Part shown: piece by piece, positions 51,658-63,600 of the stretch | Layout of the letters: each line of letters opens with the position of its first letter | Numbering within the stretch: the first letter of the stretch is position 1 | Assembly: GCF_014898815.1 (NCBI RefSeq) | Contig: NW_026515468.1 | Location: 62,001 to 126,000, forward strand | Source: Panonychus citri | Taxonomy: Eukaryota > Arthropoda > Arachnida > Trombidiformes > Tetranychidae | Direction: 5' to 3' | Length of the DNA: 64,000 nt | Notes under the pieces: model-generated | Told to the model about the DNA's origin: nothing | Databases searched by the model: none | Seen by the model: the letters and a program-made list of their open reading frames with translations, nothing else | Translations under genes and position numbers: made by a program

Positions 51658-54600
51658 TTAGGATAATCTTTCCATTGGTAATTCATTAGTCATATATCTT
51701 GATTTTATCTTTTTATAAATAAACGGTGAAACTGTACCAAAACCTAATCCAATCGCGATATAGACAATTAACATTACAATGGATCCACCACCGAACTCAG
51801 AGACTTTTGGTTTGTTATTTGATTTTTCCAGGTCAACTTTAGGTGATATCATTTCGTAATTGATACATGTTGTTGAATCGGTCAGTTGAACATTCGCATC
51901 ATGAACTGTTACCCTGCTAAGTTGACAAAGATTAGATTGACCTTTGGCACAGAAATTGAATGATCGGCACTCGTTAGATGATGATTTTGAATTTGGTGAC
52001 CTCCACTTGAAACACGATGCAGCATTGGTCAAGATCTAGATGAGTTTCGGTTTGGATAACATCAGTAACTAATTTGCTTCCGGTGATTCGAAAATTATTT
52101 GAAGCTTTCACTGTAAATATTTAAGAAATGAGACAATTAATCATCAAAATTTTAAATTGAAGTTTCAACTTACACAGATAAACGTTACAATTGGTTAAAT
52201 TGTTTGTTTGATGATCCAATTTATTGATTCGATTACTTTTATCATGAAGGAAACAAAGTGATTCCGAATTACAATATTCAAACAAATGACAATCAGCTGA
52301 TTGCGAACATTTTGATGCACAATCCTCAACACTTGATGAATATCGAACAGAATAATCAATCAAATCATTGAGACCTTTTGAAGGTAATTTCTTGTAATCA
52401 AGCAACAAATTACGTTTATAAACTGTACAACCAGATTCTACGATGAAATTATCACCTTTATCTTGACCATTAGTAACACTTGATTCTGATGCTACTAAAC
52501 ATTCAAAAGAATCACTAGTTGAATTGTAGCAATAGGAGAAGACGGAACAATCCATTTCCTTTGATTCTTCACAGTATCGATAACAATGACCAAAGTTGTA
52601 ATCAAAAGACTTGACCAAACCTTTGGATTGATTGATATTCAATTTAGCACCTAATTTGGATACGCTGAATGCTTGCCTACTCAGGGCACTTTTAGAATCC
52701 TCCGAAGTATCAAGAATCTCATTTATTATCAGCTCATGTTTAACTGTATTGTTATCAAAAAGTTCAATGGTCGATCCAACCAGAACTTTTTTGAAGGTCT
52801 CATCAATATCTTTCAGGGCTATTTGTTCATTTAGGTGGTTTAGATTGCCGAAAGTTATCACGAAAATTTTGCAGTTATCTGTAGCACCCTTGGTTGTAGC
52901 CTTTGATACCGTTTTGATGTCCTTAATACCAAGACATCTCTCTGTTGAGCCACAATAAGCAACAGCTCTGAAACGAAAAGTTTTAGTACATACCCAAAGT
53001 TATAAGGTCACATTTGACCGCGAAAGTTTACTCACTTGAGTCCAGTATTGGAGGCCAAAAATTTTAAACACTCTTCAACATTGTTCAAATGAAAACTGAA
53101 GCCATTTTCGTTCAATAAATTGGCATCAACTCTGAGATCCCAAGTTTCAAATGATTCTAACAAATAATGAATGCTTAAGAAATTAATATTTCAAGGATTG
53201 AATTCAATACGAAATTGGTGTTAAACTTACCTTCGAGTCTTGGCTTCTCTATGATACTAAGTTCCGCTTGAACTTTATCACTCGTAAACGATATATCAAT
53301 GTCAACAATACGTAAAGGCGAAAGTCTCATACTGCTTGTTATTAAATTTCTTATTGAATTTCGTAATTTAAACACATTTTGTACACCAATCTTAAGGCCA
53401 TTCGAATCTAATAACCATCGTTTGAAAGTTCAGAGTAAATCAATTGTTGCTGATTTTCCAATGAAATAAATAAATTACCTCGTGAACCAATCAATAGGGT
53501 AATTGATTTTCTGCGGCCCCAATCATTGTTACAACTGTTTACTTGAAAAGCACTTTCGTATTGAAAGTCCTCAATAAAGTCCTGAAATTCATGAATATCT
53601 CGTCTTCGGTAAAAGTTGTTGATATATTTACTCTAATAATTAGATAGAATTTTAATATCCAAGTTGAATAGATGATTTAAAACATTAATTAATGATTGAT
53701 TTTCTTAATACAAACCTGTGCAGTGCCCTTGGAAATAATCGAAGTTGGAACTAAATGTTTTCCATAGTGACCATTTTCATCGCTCTAAAGTTGAAACGAA
53801 TCAAAGTTAATCATCAGAACAATTTAAAAAAAGTTATCAATCTCACCTCAGTTGCATAATAGAAAGTTGTAACTATTTTGCTGTAATCAAGTCCACCAAT
53901 TGTTTGTGAGCGTCTGGTTGATTCCCAATAATCAACGGCAAACGGCCATTCATTGGGCTGTGATATGAAATTGATACAATCACGATTCAGTTTTAACTTA
54001 GAGCAAAGTTGATTAAAGTTGATCAATATCTTACCAGGTAAATATTTCCACATATCGAGCTGTTCCTTGGATTAGAAACAATGTATTCAAATCGAAAATG
54101 CCTCTTTCATTGATCCGGGCGTTGATGAGGTTAAAGGCTTTATTTTACAGGAGCCATCTTGCTGATTAAAGGAATATCCAATTCCTAGATCAGTATCGTA
54201 AACAGTTTCAACGGAAGATGAGCCAGAAAAAGCTTGATTAACACGCAAGTAGTTGGTTTCAATATCGGCGAAAATCTTGTTACCAGGTGATACGAAAAAA
54301 TTGTTAATTAGCTTGTTAATTGTTGTAACTTTTGGTCAAATTACCTCAACTTTTTCAGTTTGTAATATGGCCTGGTTTTCACCGGTCGAATAAGTTTCAA
54401 TAAATGTCAAATGAACTTGTGGACTTGATACCATGGGGATATTCCGACCTGGCTGAAAGTAGAGGACACATCCATAGCCTGGAGTTACCTTGATTAATGT
54501 GAATGAATAATCTTGATTAAAATTTCATCTATTGTTTTCGATTCCGTTACTCACTTCCACCAATTTATCAAGATTAATGTTTGTAGGCTTGAAAGAATAG

Positions 54601-55788
54601 TAATCCAAAATGAATTTCTCTGTAATAACAACTGAGCTTGATTTCGTTTCCTCGAATATTATTCTCATTGGATCTCTAAGACCCTCTAAGAAATTGAGAT
54701 CAGCTGAAAGTAATGATTAGTCATTTATTCATTTGATATCATGATGACTATGAACTTACATCTAAAGCTAATAATTAGCTTGAAGGTTGTTCCAATTAGG
54801 GTTGAATAGCTGGTGACTTTTACTCCTCTGACTTCTTCCTCGGCTTTAATAGTTTCCTGTTTCTAGTAATCAATTTTTCCAATTGAAACAATTAGAATGA
54901 AACTTCTTAATTATCTGCAAAGTTAATTGATTAGTATTATTTACCCAGGTGAATTCACCATTGTTATTAAGGCGAAATATGAGTGAAGGGCCAAGCATAA
55001 TAATCATGTTGACCAATGGTTTGTCCACTCCCGGTAACATGTTACTCCAACTAGAACCGAGATACGAGTTCATTGTACACGAACCATCTAAAGATAATTT
55101 AATTTAGAGATTTTTCTCAATTCAATTAATCAAAATGTAAGTAAATTGTAATAATAAGATCAATGTTTCCGATATTATGTTTAATTTTCTGAAATTCAGT
55201 AGCAACTAATCAATAGCACCGATTGATTAAGTTGAAGGCGTTTTTTCCCTCACTATTATTAAGATTTATAATGATAATTGGTGAACAATAAGGATATTTG
55301 ATTGTTAATCATACGAAAAATTAGTAATTACTTGATCAAATTATCTAGAGTTAATTTACCTGAGAGTAATAGTCTATTTTCATCTCGATCTTTATGATAA
55401 AACACCTCAAACTTATGAGTGTTTCCTGAAACTTGAATTTTTCCACGAATTGTTGTCTTACCAGCCACTGATTCACTCAGATGCCACTGTTCAGATGTTG
55501 ACTTGATTAAAGAAATAAATTGACATGTCAATTAATTAATTACTATTAATTCAATCAAACTTACCGCATCAGTTAGTACTGAATGAATGATGAAATTGTC
55601 ATTTGGCTTTTCCATTGAAAAGTCCAGCAGTGTGACCGCTGATCGGTAAAATTAACGAATCATTAAAACGAGAGAAGAGAAAAAAGTTTAATCATATTGA
55701 TCGTTAATCAACTTGTTCACAAACTAATCAACTTATTACCTTGAATTGCGATGAAAAGTGTGGGTATGATTAAAAACGATGACCACAT
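51658..55788 (-). pseudogene. Type I LolA-like/PAN membrane protein (copy 3, inverted and divergent, three frameshifts)
   Basis: Fifteen minus-strand exons parallel copy 1: 55788-55740, 55638-55565, 55501-55360, 55087-54945, 54862-54760, 54703-54555, 54488-54345, 54311-54035, 53996-53847, 53784-53716, 53581-53479, 53407-53231, 53156-53036, 52967-52174 and 52110-51658. Signal peptide (MWSSFLIIPTLFIA), the TDLGIGYSF motif, two six-Cys modules, part of a third and a TM helix (IVMLIVYIAIGLGFGTV) are recognisable. Exon 8 has two one-base deletions (near 54130 and 54050; the frame stops at 54087-54089), and exon 15 has a two-base deletion near 52024. Exon phases otherwise agree. The start of exon 8 is the least certain border. 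Probably a decayed gene; an assembly fault at three separate sites is less likely. Confidence 0.7.
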
Positions 55789-56238
55789 GGTGATGACCAG
55801 TATAATTCAATGAACACTGATTAATTTACAGTTATTATTTAAACAACTCTAATTCCAGTTGAATGAAAAATGATCAATCATAATGGATTAATTTTCAGCT
55901 ACCGTTTTAATTGTGATTAGATTATCATGAATGATTATTTACATTTACATTTACCAGATAGAAAGTGAGTCAAATTTTTCCAACATTAGAATTGAACAGA
56001 AAGATAATTAAACATCTATTGTCAAGTTAATTACTGGTAGAAATTGTCTAACATTATAAGTCCAAATTGATTAGATCAAATTGATTTTAATCATATAAAA
56101 TGATAAAAAGATTTCGAGTGCTTCCATCTACCATTTAGAATATCAAATAAACACATTTCTGTTTCGGTTGTTTTAACCATTTAATTACCTCGAAATTGAC
56201 AATCATCTTGACCATTACATTTGTTTGATCTCCTTATT
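55789..56238. other. Intergenic, no gene seen
   Basis: AT-rich spacer between the start of membrane-protein copy 3 and the stop of the second secreted orphan. Nothing recognised. Confidence 0.5.
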
Positions 56239-56998
56239 TTAAGGTCCACTTGAAATAATTTTAAGAATCAATTCGAAACGATGTAATAAAGTAACCAAAG
56301 TTTGTACTGACCATGTTTCCGAAAACGGGACATTTTCAATCTCGTCGTAAAGTGAATCCAAACCATCCAGACAATATTTCGCTATTCTAGCCTTGAATGA
56401 AAGAGGATTTGAGTGTTTACCTGTTAGAAATTCGAGTTCCCCTTTATAAGCCTCGATCAAAAGTAGAGCTTTCCTTTTGGTGAGTAGAAAAACTTGTGAT
56501 GTAATTTTGGATTGTAATAGTTGATTGGACAACTTTTCGGGTGTAAGTTCATCAATATTGAGAGGAATTCTATTTGTAATCTGTTGATTGAATCGGTTGA
56601 CTACAGTCTCATATTCCTGTGAGAGATCATCATACATTTTTCTATTCAGACTGCTTAGTAATGGTGAACTTGTATTCATAAGATCAGATAACATTCTCAA
56701 TGATTGTACCGTTACGTTTGTGAATAGTCTCTCTTCATCTGTTAATTGTAGTTTATCTGTAATTCCGACGAGAAAATCAATTCGACGTTGAACTTGATAG
56801 GATCGTAATTGATAAGTGAAAGGTGGAGGATAAAACCCTGAAATGCTATCACGAAAATCCTGTTCTCTTAAGGATGACATTGAATTGAAGATGAACACTA
56901 ATTGAAAGAAACAATTAATAAATAATTAAAAGGATAACGTTTGATACAATTATTGAGGTTAACTTACCAAAGAAAATGAGATGGGATAATTTAAACAT
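56239..56998 (-). CDS. Predicted secreted helical protein, unknown family (229 aa)
   Basis: Two minus-strand exons, 56998-56968 and 56897-56239, join in frame. The junction creates the leader MFKLSHLIFFVFIFNS, a typical signal peptide split by the intron after codon 10. The mature part appears mainly helical, rich in Leu, Arg, Glu and Gln (for example DFLVGITDKLQLTDEERLF), has a PPPF motif near its start and a single Cys (AKYCLDGLD). Possible N-glycosylation sites are NVT and NTS. No family is recognised. Its start faces the fatty acid synthase start about 700 bp away, so the two may share a divergent promoter region. Confidence 0.7.
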
Positions 56999-57694
56999 TT
57001 TGATTATGATGATTTAACAAACTTGATCAATGAAATGGATTAACAATCATAAACTAGTGATTATTAGTAGCTACGTTATGTATTTAGATGTTAACGATTC
57101 GTTTATCACAATTGAGATTAGAAAACACTTCTCATTAATAATCTTGGATCTTTATCTTACTTTTTATTCAATAATGAGTGACACATAAATTATTGTGTTT
57201 TCGATTAAGATCGATAATATTATCACGATGATAGCGATAGATCAATCGATCACGAACCATTGAAATTCTTGTATTGTATTCAAGTCCAATAGATGGTATG
57301 ATTACAAGAATACTTAATAGCCTTGTTTCCGGAGAGAATTATTATATTTCCATCTATTAATTGTTAGTAACTTTAAACGATAATTAATAAAATATGGTAA
57401 GAGAAAATTGAGATAAATTCTTACGAAAAGAAGACGTAATATCTTTTAATGAGATGATGTGAGTTTCCAAATAACAATAACAAAATGGTTGGTTCAGACG
57501 CTATTTACAATATAATTAACTATTCAATTGTAGCTTGGTACCTCTTACTTTTCCAAGTCAAATATTAGGTTCTGAACAATTTGAATCACTTGCTTTGAAT
57601 ATGAATAAGTTGCCCTTTTTTACGGATATAAATATAAATAATCTTGCTAATTAAGTTTAGTTGATAAAAAATTTCTTCTGTGAGTTGTATCGCC
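56999..57694. promoter_or_regulatory. Divergent promoter region of the secreted orphan and fatty acid synthase
   Basis: A TATA-box-like TATAAATATAAATA at 57627-57640 lies 55-68 nt before the fatty acid synthase ATG, a plausible distance for a short 5' UTR. No comparable element was seen for the minus-strand gene. The rest is AT-rich without recognised motifs. Confidence 0.5.
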
Positions 57695-60600
57695 ATGGCG
57701 TCAATACCTTACAACTTATTAGTAATTTCTGGTATATCTGGACGGTATCCTGAGGCTCAATCTTTGGAAGAGTTTTGGTTCAACCTATTGAACGGTGTTG
57801 ATGGTGGTACTATCGATAATAGAAGATGGCCAACTAGTGAGTATATGAATTTGGTTTTCGAAACAGTTAATTCTACCAAAAAACTTACATTTGTGTCTCT
57901 CTTTCTATCAGCTTTGCTAAATATACCTAAAAGGTTGGGTAAAGTTCCTAATATTGGCTTTTTTGATGCAGAATTTTTCAAAATACCTACAAAATCTGTA
58001 TCAACAATTTTTCCATTAATTCGTGTTATGCATGAGGCCATATACGAAATGTTCATTGATGCTGGTAAGTTTACAATCGTAAAATATCTTGAGAAAAGTT
58101 ATTGATCTGTTTTTGGATCAAATGGAAGGTTTCACCCCCGATAGCTGGCGTGGTACGAACACAGGTCTTTTTTCTGGTGTTAGTGAGAGTCATAGACTAC
58201 AATTCGACGGAGTTCTTTTTGGTCTGAATCACCCCGAAAGCATAAATTGGTTACATTATGTGTTTGACCTGAAAGGCCCAGTCCTCAGTGTGGACACTGC
58301 ATGTGCTGCCGCTGCTTCAGCTTTCGATGTTGCAGCGAGAAGCATATTGATGGGTGATTGCGATCAAGCGATTGTTCTTGCTCATAACCATTGTGTTGTT
58401 CCATTCGTCTCTCGTTGTTTCAGATCATTTGGAATGACAAGTATTGATGGTAAGTCCAAATGTTTAGATGCTAATGCTAATGGTTATCTCAGATCTGAAA
58501 GTATTGTTGCGATTTTAATTCAACGTAAATCTGATGCCAAGAGAGTTTACGGCTCTTTAATGAATATCGTTGTGAATAACGATGGATTCACCAAAGAAGG
58601 AATTACTTTTCCACGACTCGAAGGTCAGATAGATGTTCTTAGACGAGTGTTTAAAGATGTGCATTTAGACCCAATGGATATCGACTATGTTGAAGCACAT
58701 ATAACGGGAACTTCAGCTGGAGATCCAGTTGAATGTAAGGCATTGATGGAAACAATGAGACCTGATTCAGAAAAACCTCTTCTTGTTGGTTGCCTCAAAT
58801 CAAATATTGGTCATTCTGAAGGTTCTTCTGTTTTAAATGCGATCTCAAAAGTCGTTAAGATTTTCCAAACTGGAGTAATTCCTGCTAATTTACATTTCAA
58901 CGAACCAAATCCAAATATCGATGGACTGATTAAAGGTGTTATTAGACCAATTCTTGAAAATACAAGATTCGATGGAGATCATATTTTGGTAAATGCATTC
59001 GGATTTGGCGGTGTTAATCATACTTGCATTTTGCAAGCAAATTCTAAAAGAATTGAAAAGACTGATCTAATTTTGAGTTCCAATAAAATACCACGTTTAG
59101 TCAATTTTTGCAATCGAACTTATGAAGGCTTGGAAACTATTGTTAATTTTATTGAGGAGCAAAAAGGATCGCTAACAAAATACACGTTGGCACTTTTGGA
59201 TAACATGAGTAAGATCAAACCATCAACAGGGTTTGATCATCGTGGATATTTATTGTTGGACGATGAACAAACAATCATTCATCAAACATTAAAACAAAAT
59301 GTATCAACTGATGAAGTTTTTCCTTGGTTGGTATTCACTCCAATGTTTAATATCTCATCACAATCATTTGTTCAACTGTTGGAAGTTCCTCTAATTTATT
59401 CAAGAATAAGATCAATGCAAACTGATCGTTTGAGCTCATTAGGAATTGATGTTATCAAGATTATCGAATCGAATCAACAAGATTTAATTTCCTTCTTAAT
59501 TTCATCTATTGCGATTCAAATAGCTCTTTGTGACCTACTAACTAAACATTTGGAAATTAAACCCAAAGGTATTATTGGTCATTCGATTGGTTCAATTGCT
59601 GCTTCTTATGCCGTTGGATGTATAACCGATGAAGATGCTCTGTTAATCGGTTATCATATTGGTGTCGCTTGTAAACAATTCAAAGGAAAAGGAGCAATGG
59701 CTTACGTTAATTTACCATGGAGACAAATCGAAGAGAAGAAATTTGGTGATATTGAAATAGCTTCAAAAGAGTCGGAAGATTGGACGTTGATCACTGGCAC
59801 TGAAGATACAATTAAAAAGTTCATATCAAAAATTAGGTCTAATATCAAGACAAATATTATTGACACTAAAGGGATTCCTTTCAACTCTTCTCTGCTTAGT
59901 GAAATATCAAAACCACTTGAACTTGAAATCAACCAATTTCTCAGACCATTGAAAACGAATTCCGGATTAGAGACTAATCTTTGTAGAAACTTTATCAATT
60001 CTGATCAAGAGCATATCATTGATGGACATTTTTTCGTTTCCTGTATCACAGAATCATTTAATTACAATGGTATAATAGAAAAGATCGATTCTAACTCTCT
60101 GTTACTAGAGATTGGTTTAGATGTTGAGATGAGACAATTATCAATCTTCTTAATTAACAATCGAGAAACGCTGACAAACATTTGCAGCTATAATCAATCG
60201 ACTTTGCATCTTTATAAAATGATTGGTCAAATTTATCTTCATGGTCTTAATCCAATGGTTACGAATCTTTATGATAAAATTGAATATCCAGTCCCAAGAG
60301 AAACACAATCTGTTGGTCATCTGATTAAATGGAAGCATGAAAAGGAATGGTTCGATTTGAAAGTCGACAAGTATTCTAATCAACAAACTGTATTTTCCAA
60401 AATAATTGATCTTCACGATCCTTTATGGTCGTTTCTTACTGGTCATGAGATAGATGGAAGAATTTTGTTTCCAGCAACAGGTTATCTTTATGTTGCTTGG
60501 CAAATGGTCTGTAGAATTCTTGATCTCGAACCTGAAGAAAATCCAATTGAATTCTATCAAGTTCAAATTCTGCGAGCAACACAATTCACATCAACTGCAA

Positions 60601-63600
60601 GTCAAATGAAATTTGTTACTAAAATTAACGAAGATCTTGAAACTTTTCTCATCTACGTTAATGAGAGTAAAAATGTTTGTATTACTGGAAAATATCGTCT
60701 CGTTGATAGACCGACACTTAACTTGCCACCTATTGATAATAATATCACAGAGGTTATACTTCAAAAGAAGGATATTTATAAGGAGCTTAAAACTCGTGGT
60801 TATGATCATTCTGGATCATTCCAAGGTGTAGAAGAAGCTTCTTCTAATGGAAAGTGGGGTGCAGTCAAAGACACTGGACATTGGATTAGCTTTTCTGATG
60901 CTTGTTTACAGGTTTCGTTATTGACTTCGAAATCTCGTAAGCTGATTGTTCCTGTTTACATTGATTATGTTTACATGTTTCCCCCAGAAACATTAAGTGC
61001 CTTTAGCGATGAGACTGTCAGGTCAGTTTCTGATTCTACTAAAATGCTTAGTGTTCATTTCAATCAAGAAACGCGAATGGGACTAACAAACGGGCTCATT
61101 GTTAAAGGAATAGAAGGCGAAGAGATCAGGAGGAAGATTAACACAGCAAACCATCAAATACGAAACCATAATCTAATCCCATTTAATTCGTATCATACTT
61201 TAACCAATAGAAAAGCAATGAGACAGCAAGAGTACAGTTTTCAATGCATGAAATTGATTGAAAATATTGAGAGATTGAAATCAAGAAAACTTGATACAAT
61301 AGATTGTAATGATCATATGCTAGAGATAATTGGAAGTGATAATCTTGATGAATCTTTTAGACAAATTTTGAATGAGATTTTAGAATCAGAAATACAACAA
61401 TGCAAAAGTTCAATGAATGGTGTAGATTTTAACTCAAATTTAGATAATGTTCTCAACCAATATCATGATGCTCTGTATCGAGATTTTTTCTTTTATGAGC
61501 CAGAAAAAATTTTACTTGAACATATTCTTAGCATTGTTAGATACAATTTAGTCAAAAAAAAAATCTCAATTGCATTTTGTAATTTCAGTCAAAAACTATT
61601 TGAAAACGAGATTGAAAATATTTTTGATGATTATGGATTCACAGCAATGAATCATTTTATAAAAAGTGATTCTACTTCTAATGTAATTTATATTCAAAAT
61701 CAAAACATCCAAAATGGTTCAGAATATGAAAAATGTTCAGAATCAAAACTATACGATTTTGTTTTTATTCGTGACAAGTCAACTCTTCTCATGTACAAAG
61801 ATGCCGAACCTGAAGTTAAATGCAATCAATACAATCCGTTGTTGAAGAATCTATTTGATACACTGAAAGAAGGTGGATTTTGTCAAATTACGACAAGAAC
61901 TAAATTAAGACCAGTCGAACAAGAATGGCAACAATTGATTGGAAATAATCAACATATCAACTTTGATTTATCAACACTAAAAAGTATCGCAACCGATGCT
62001 GGATTCACTTGGATATGTCACAAGGAGATGGTCGATGAAGGATATTGTTCAGTTCTACTGAGACGTCCATTCGCTCCTAATCCACATCAACAGGTAACAT
62101 TTATCAGAGTGAAACTTGATAGTAATTATGATTGGGTTGATAAGATAAAAGAATTGTCTAAAGATAAGAACCATAAAATCTGGTTAACTGGAGGTGGTTA
62201 TGATAACGGGATAGTTGGATTCATCACGTGTCTTTCTAAAGATCCTCAATATAATATAAGGTGTTATTATGATCCGAAAATAGGAGATGATGAAGAGATA
62301 ATTGTCCCTGATGAAGTAATGGAAAGAGATTTGATAGTAAATGAAGTTGATGATAACGGAGAAAGTGGATTGTATAAAAGTGAACTTGCCAATCTTGATG
62401 ATTTACAAATCGAAACAATGTCATGTTATGCTGATATTAAAACCAAAGGTGATCTTTCAAGTTTGCGATGGTTCCAATCACATCATAGTAATTGGACTCA
62501 TATTCCTAAGGATAAGCTCATCGGAGATCCTGAAAATATAATAATCTATTATGGATCTTTGAATTTTAGAGATGTTCTAATTGTCACAGGAAGAATTACT
62601 TTACAATCTTACAACGACGAGCTACAAGCTCCACTAATTGGAACTGAGTTTTCTGGGATAGATTCATTGGGTAATCGAATCATGGGAATGTGTGCAGCAG
62701 GAGGAATCGGAACATCTCTTTGCACCAAAACTCATTTAACAAAGATTCAATTTCCTGAAAACTGGACATTAGCCGAAGCTGCAACAGTTCCTGTTGTCTA
62801 TCTAACAGCTTATTATGGTTTAATTTCTCGAGGAAATTTACAATCTGGTGAAAGTGTTTTAATTCATGCAGGTTCAGGAGGAGTTGGTCAAGCAGCTATT
62901 TCGATCTGTCTATCAAGAGGTTGTCAAGTATTTACTACAGTTGGAACACAAGAGAAAAGGGATTTCATTAAGAAACGTTTCCCTTCAATCGATGATGATC
63001 ATATTGGTGATTCTCGATCGACATCATTTGAAGATATGATTATGAAGATGACCGATGGTCGAGGTGTTGATCTGGTTTTAAACTCACTTTCTGATGATAA
63101 ACTAAAAGCTTCAATCAGATGCTTATCAGATTTCGGTCGCTTCATCGAAATTGGCAAATATGATATGATCCAAAATACTAAAATTGGTAAGTCACAAATA
63201 TTACATTAATACATTAATCTGTATTTTCGCATTCAATTTTGCCAATAAATGTACAAAATAATAATTTAATACCCAAATAGATTCACAATTCATAGATTTC
63301 AACAAAACTTTTCAAGCTTGCTGCTTGATGTTTCTACAAGATGATGTGTTCATCAAGATGATTCCTGGTCGGATAAAGATTTGGAATGGTATTAATGAGA
63401 TGTTAAAAGAAGGAATCAAATCAGGTGAAGTTGTGCCTCTTCCAACAACGATATTCCAAATGAATCAGCTTGAAGAGTCGTTTCGGTTTATGGCAACAGG
63501 GAATCATATTGGTAAAGTTTTGATTCAAATGAGAGATGAAAATGAAGATCCGAATAAAGTCAAACTTTATCGGTCAATTGGTCAAACATTTTTCGACCTT

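Noticed and set aside
54035..54311. Explaining the copy 3 exon 8 break by an extra intron
   Set aside because: The only usable donor would give an intron of about 45 nt and remove the conserved GxC motif; two small deletions fit the paralogues better.
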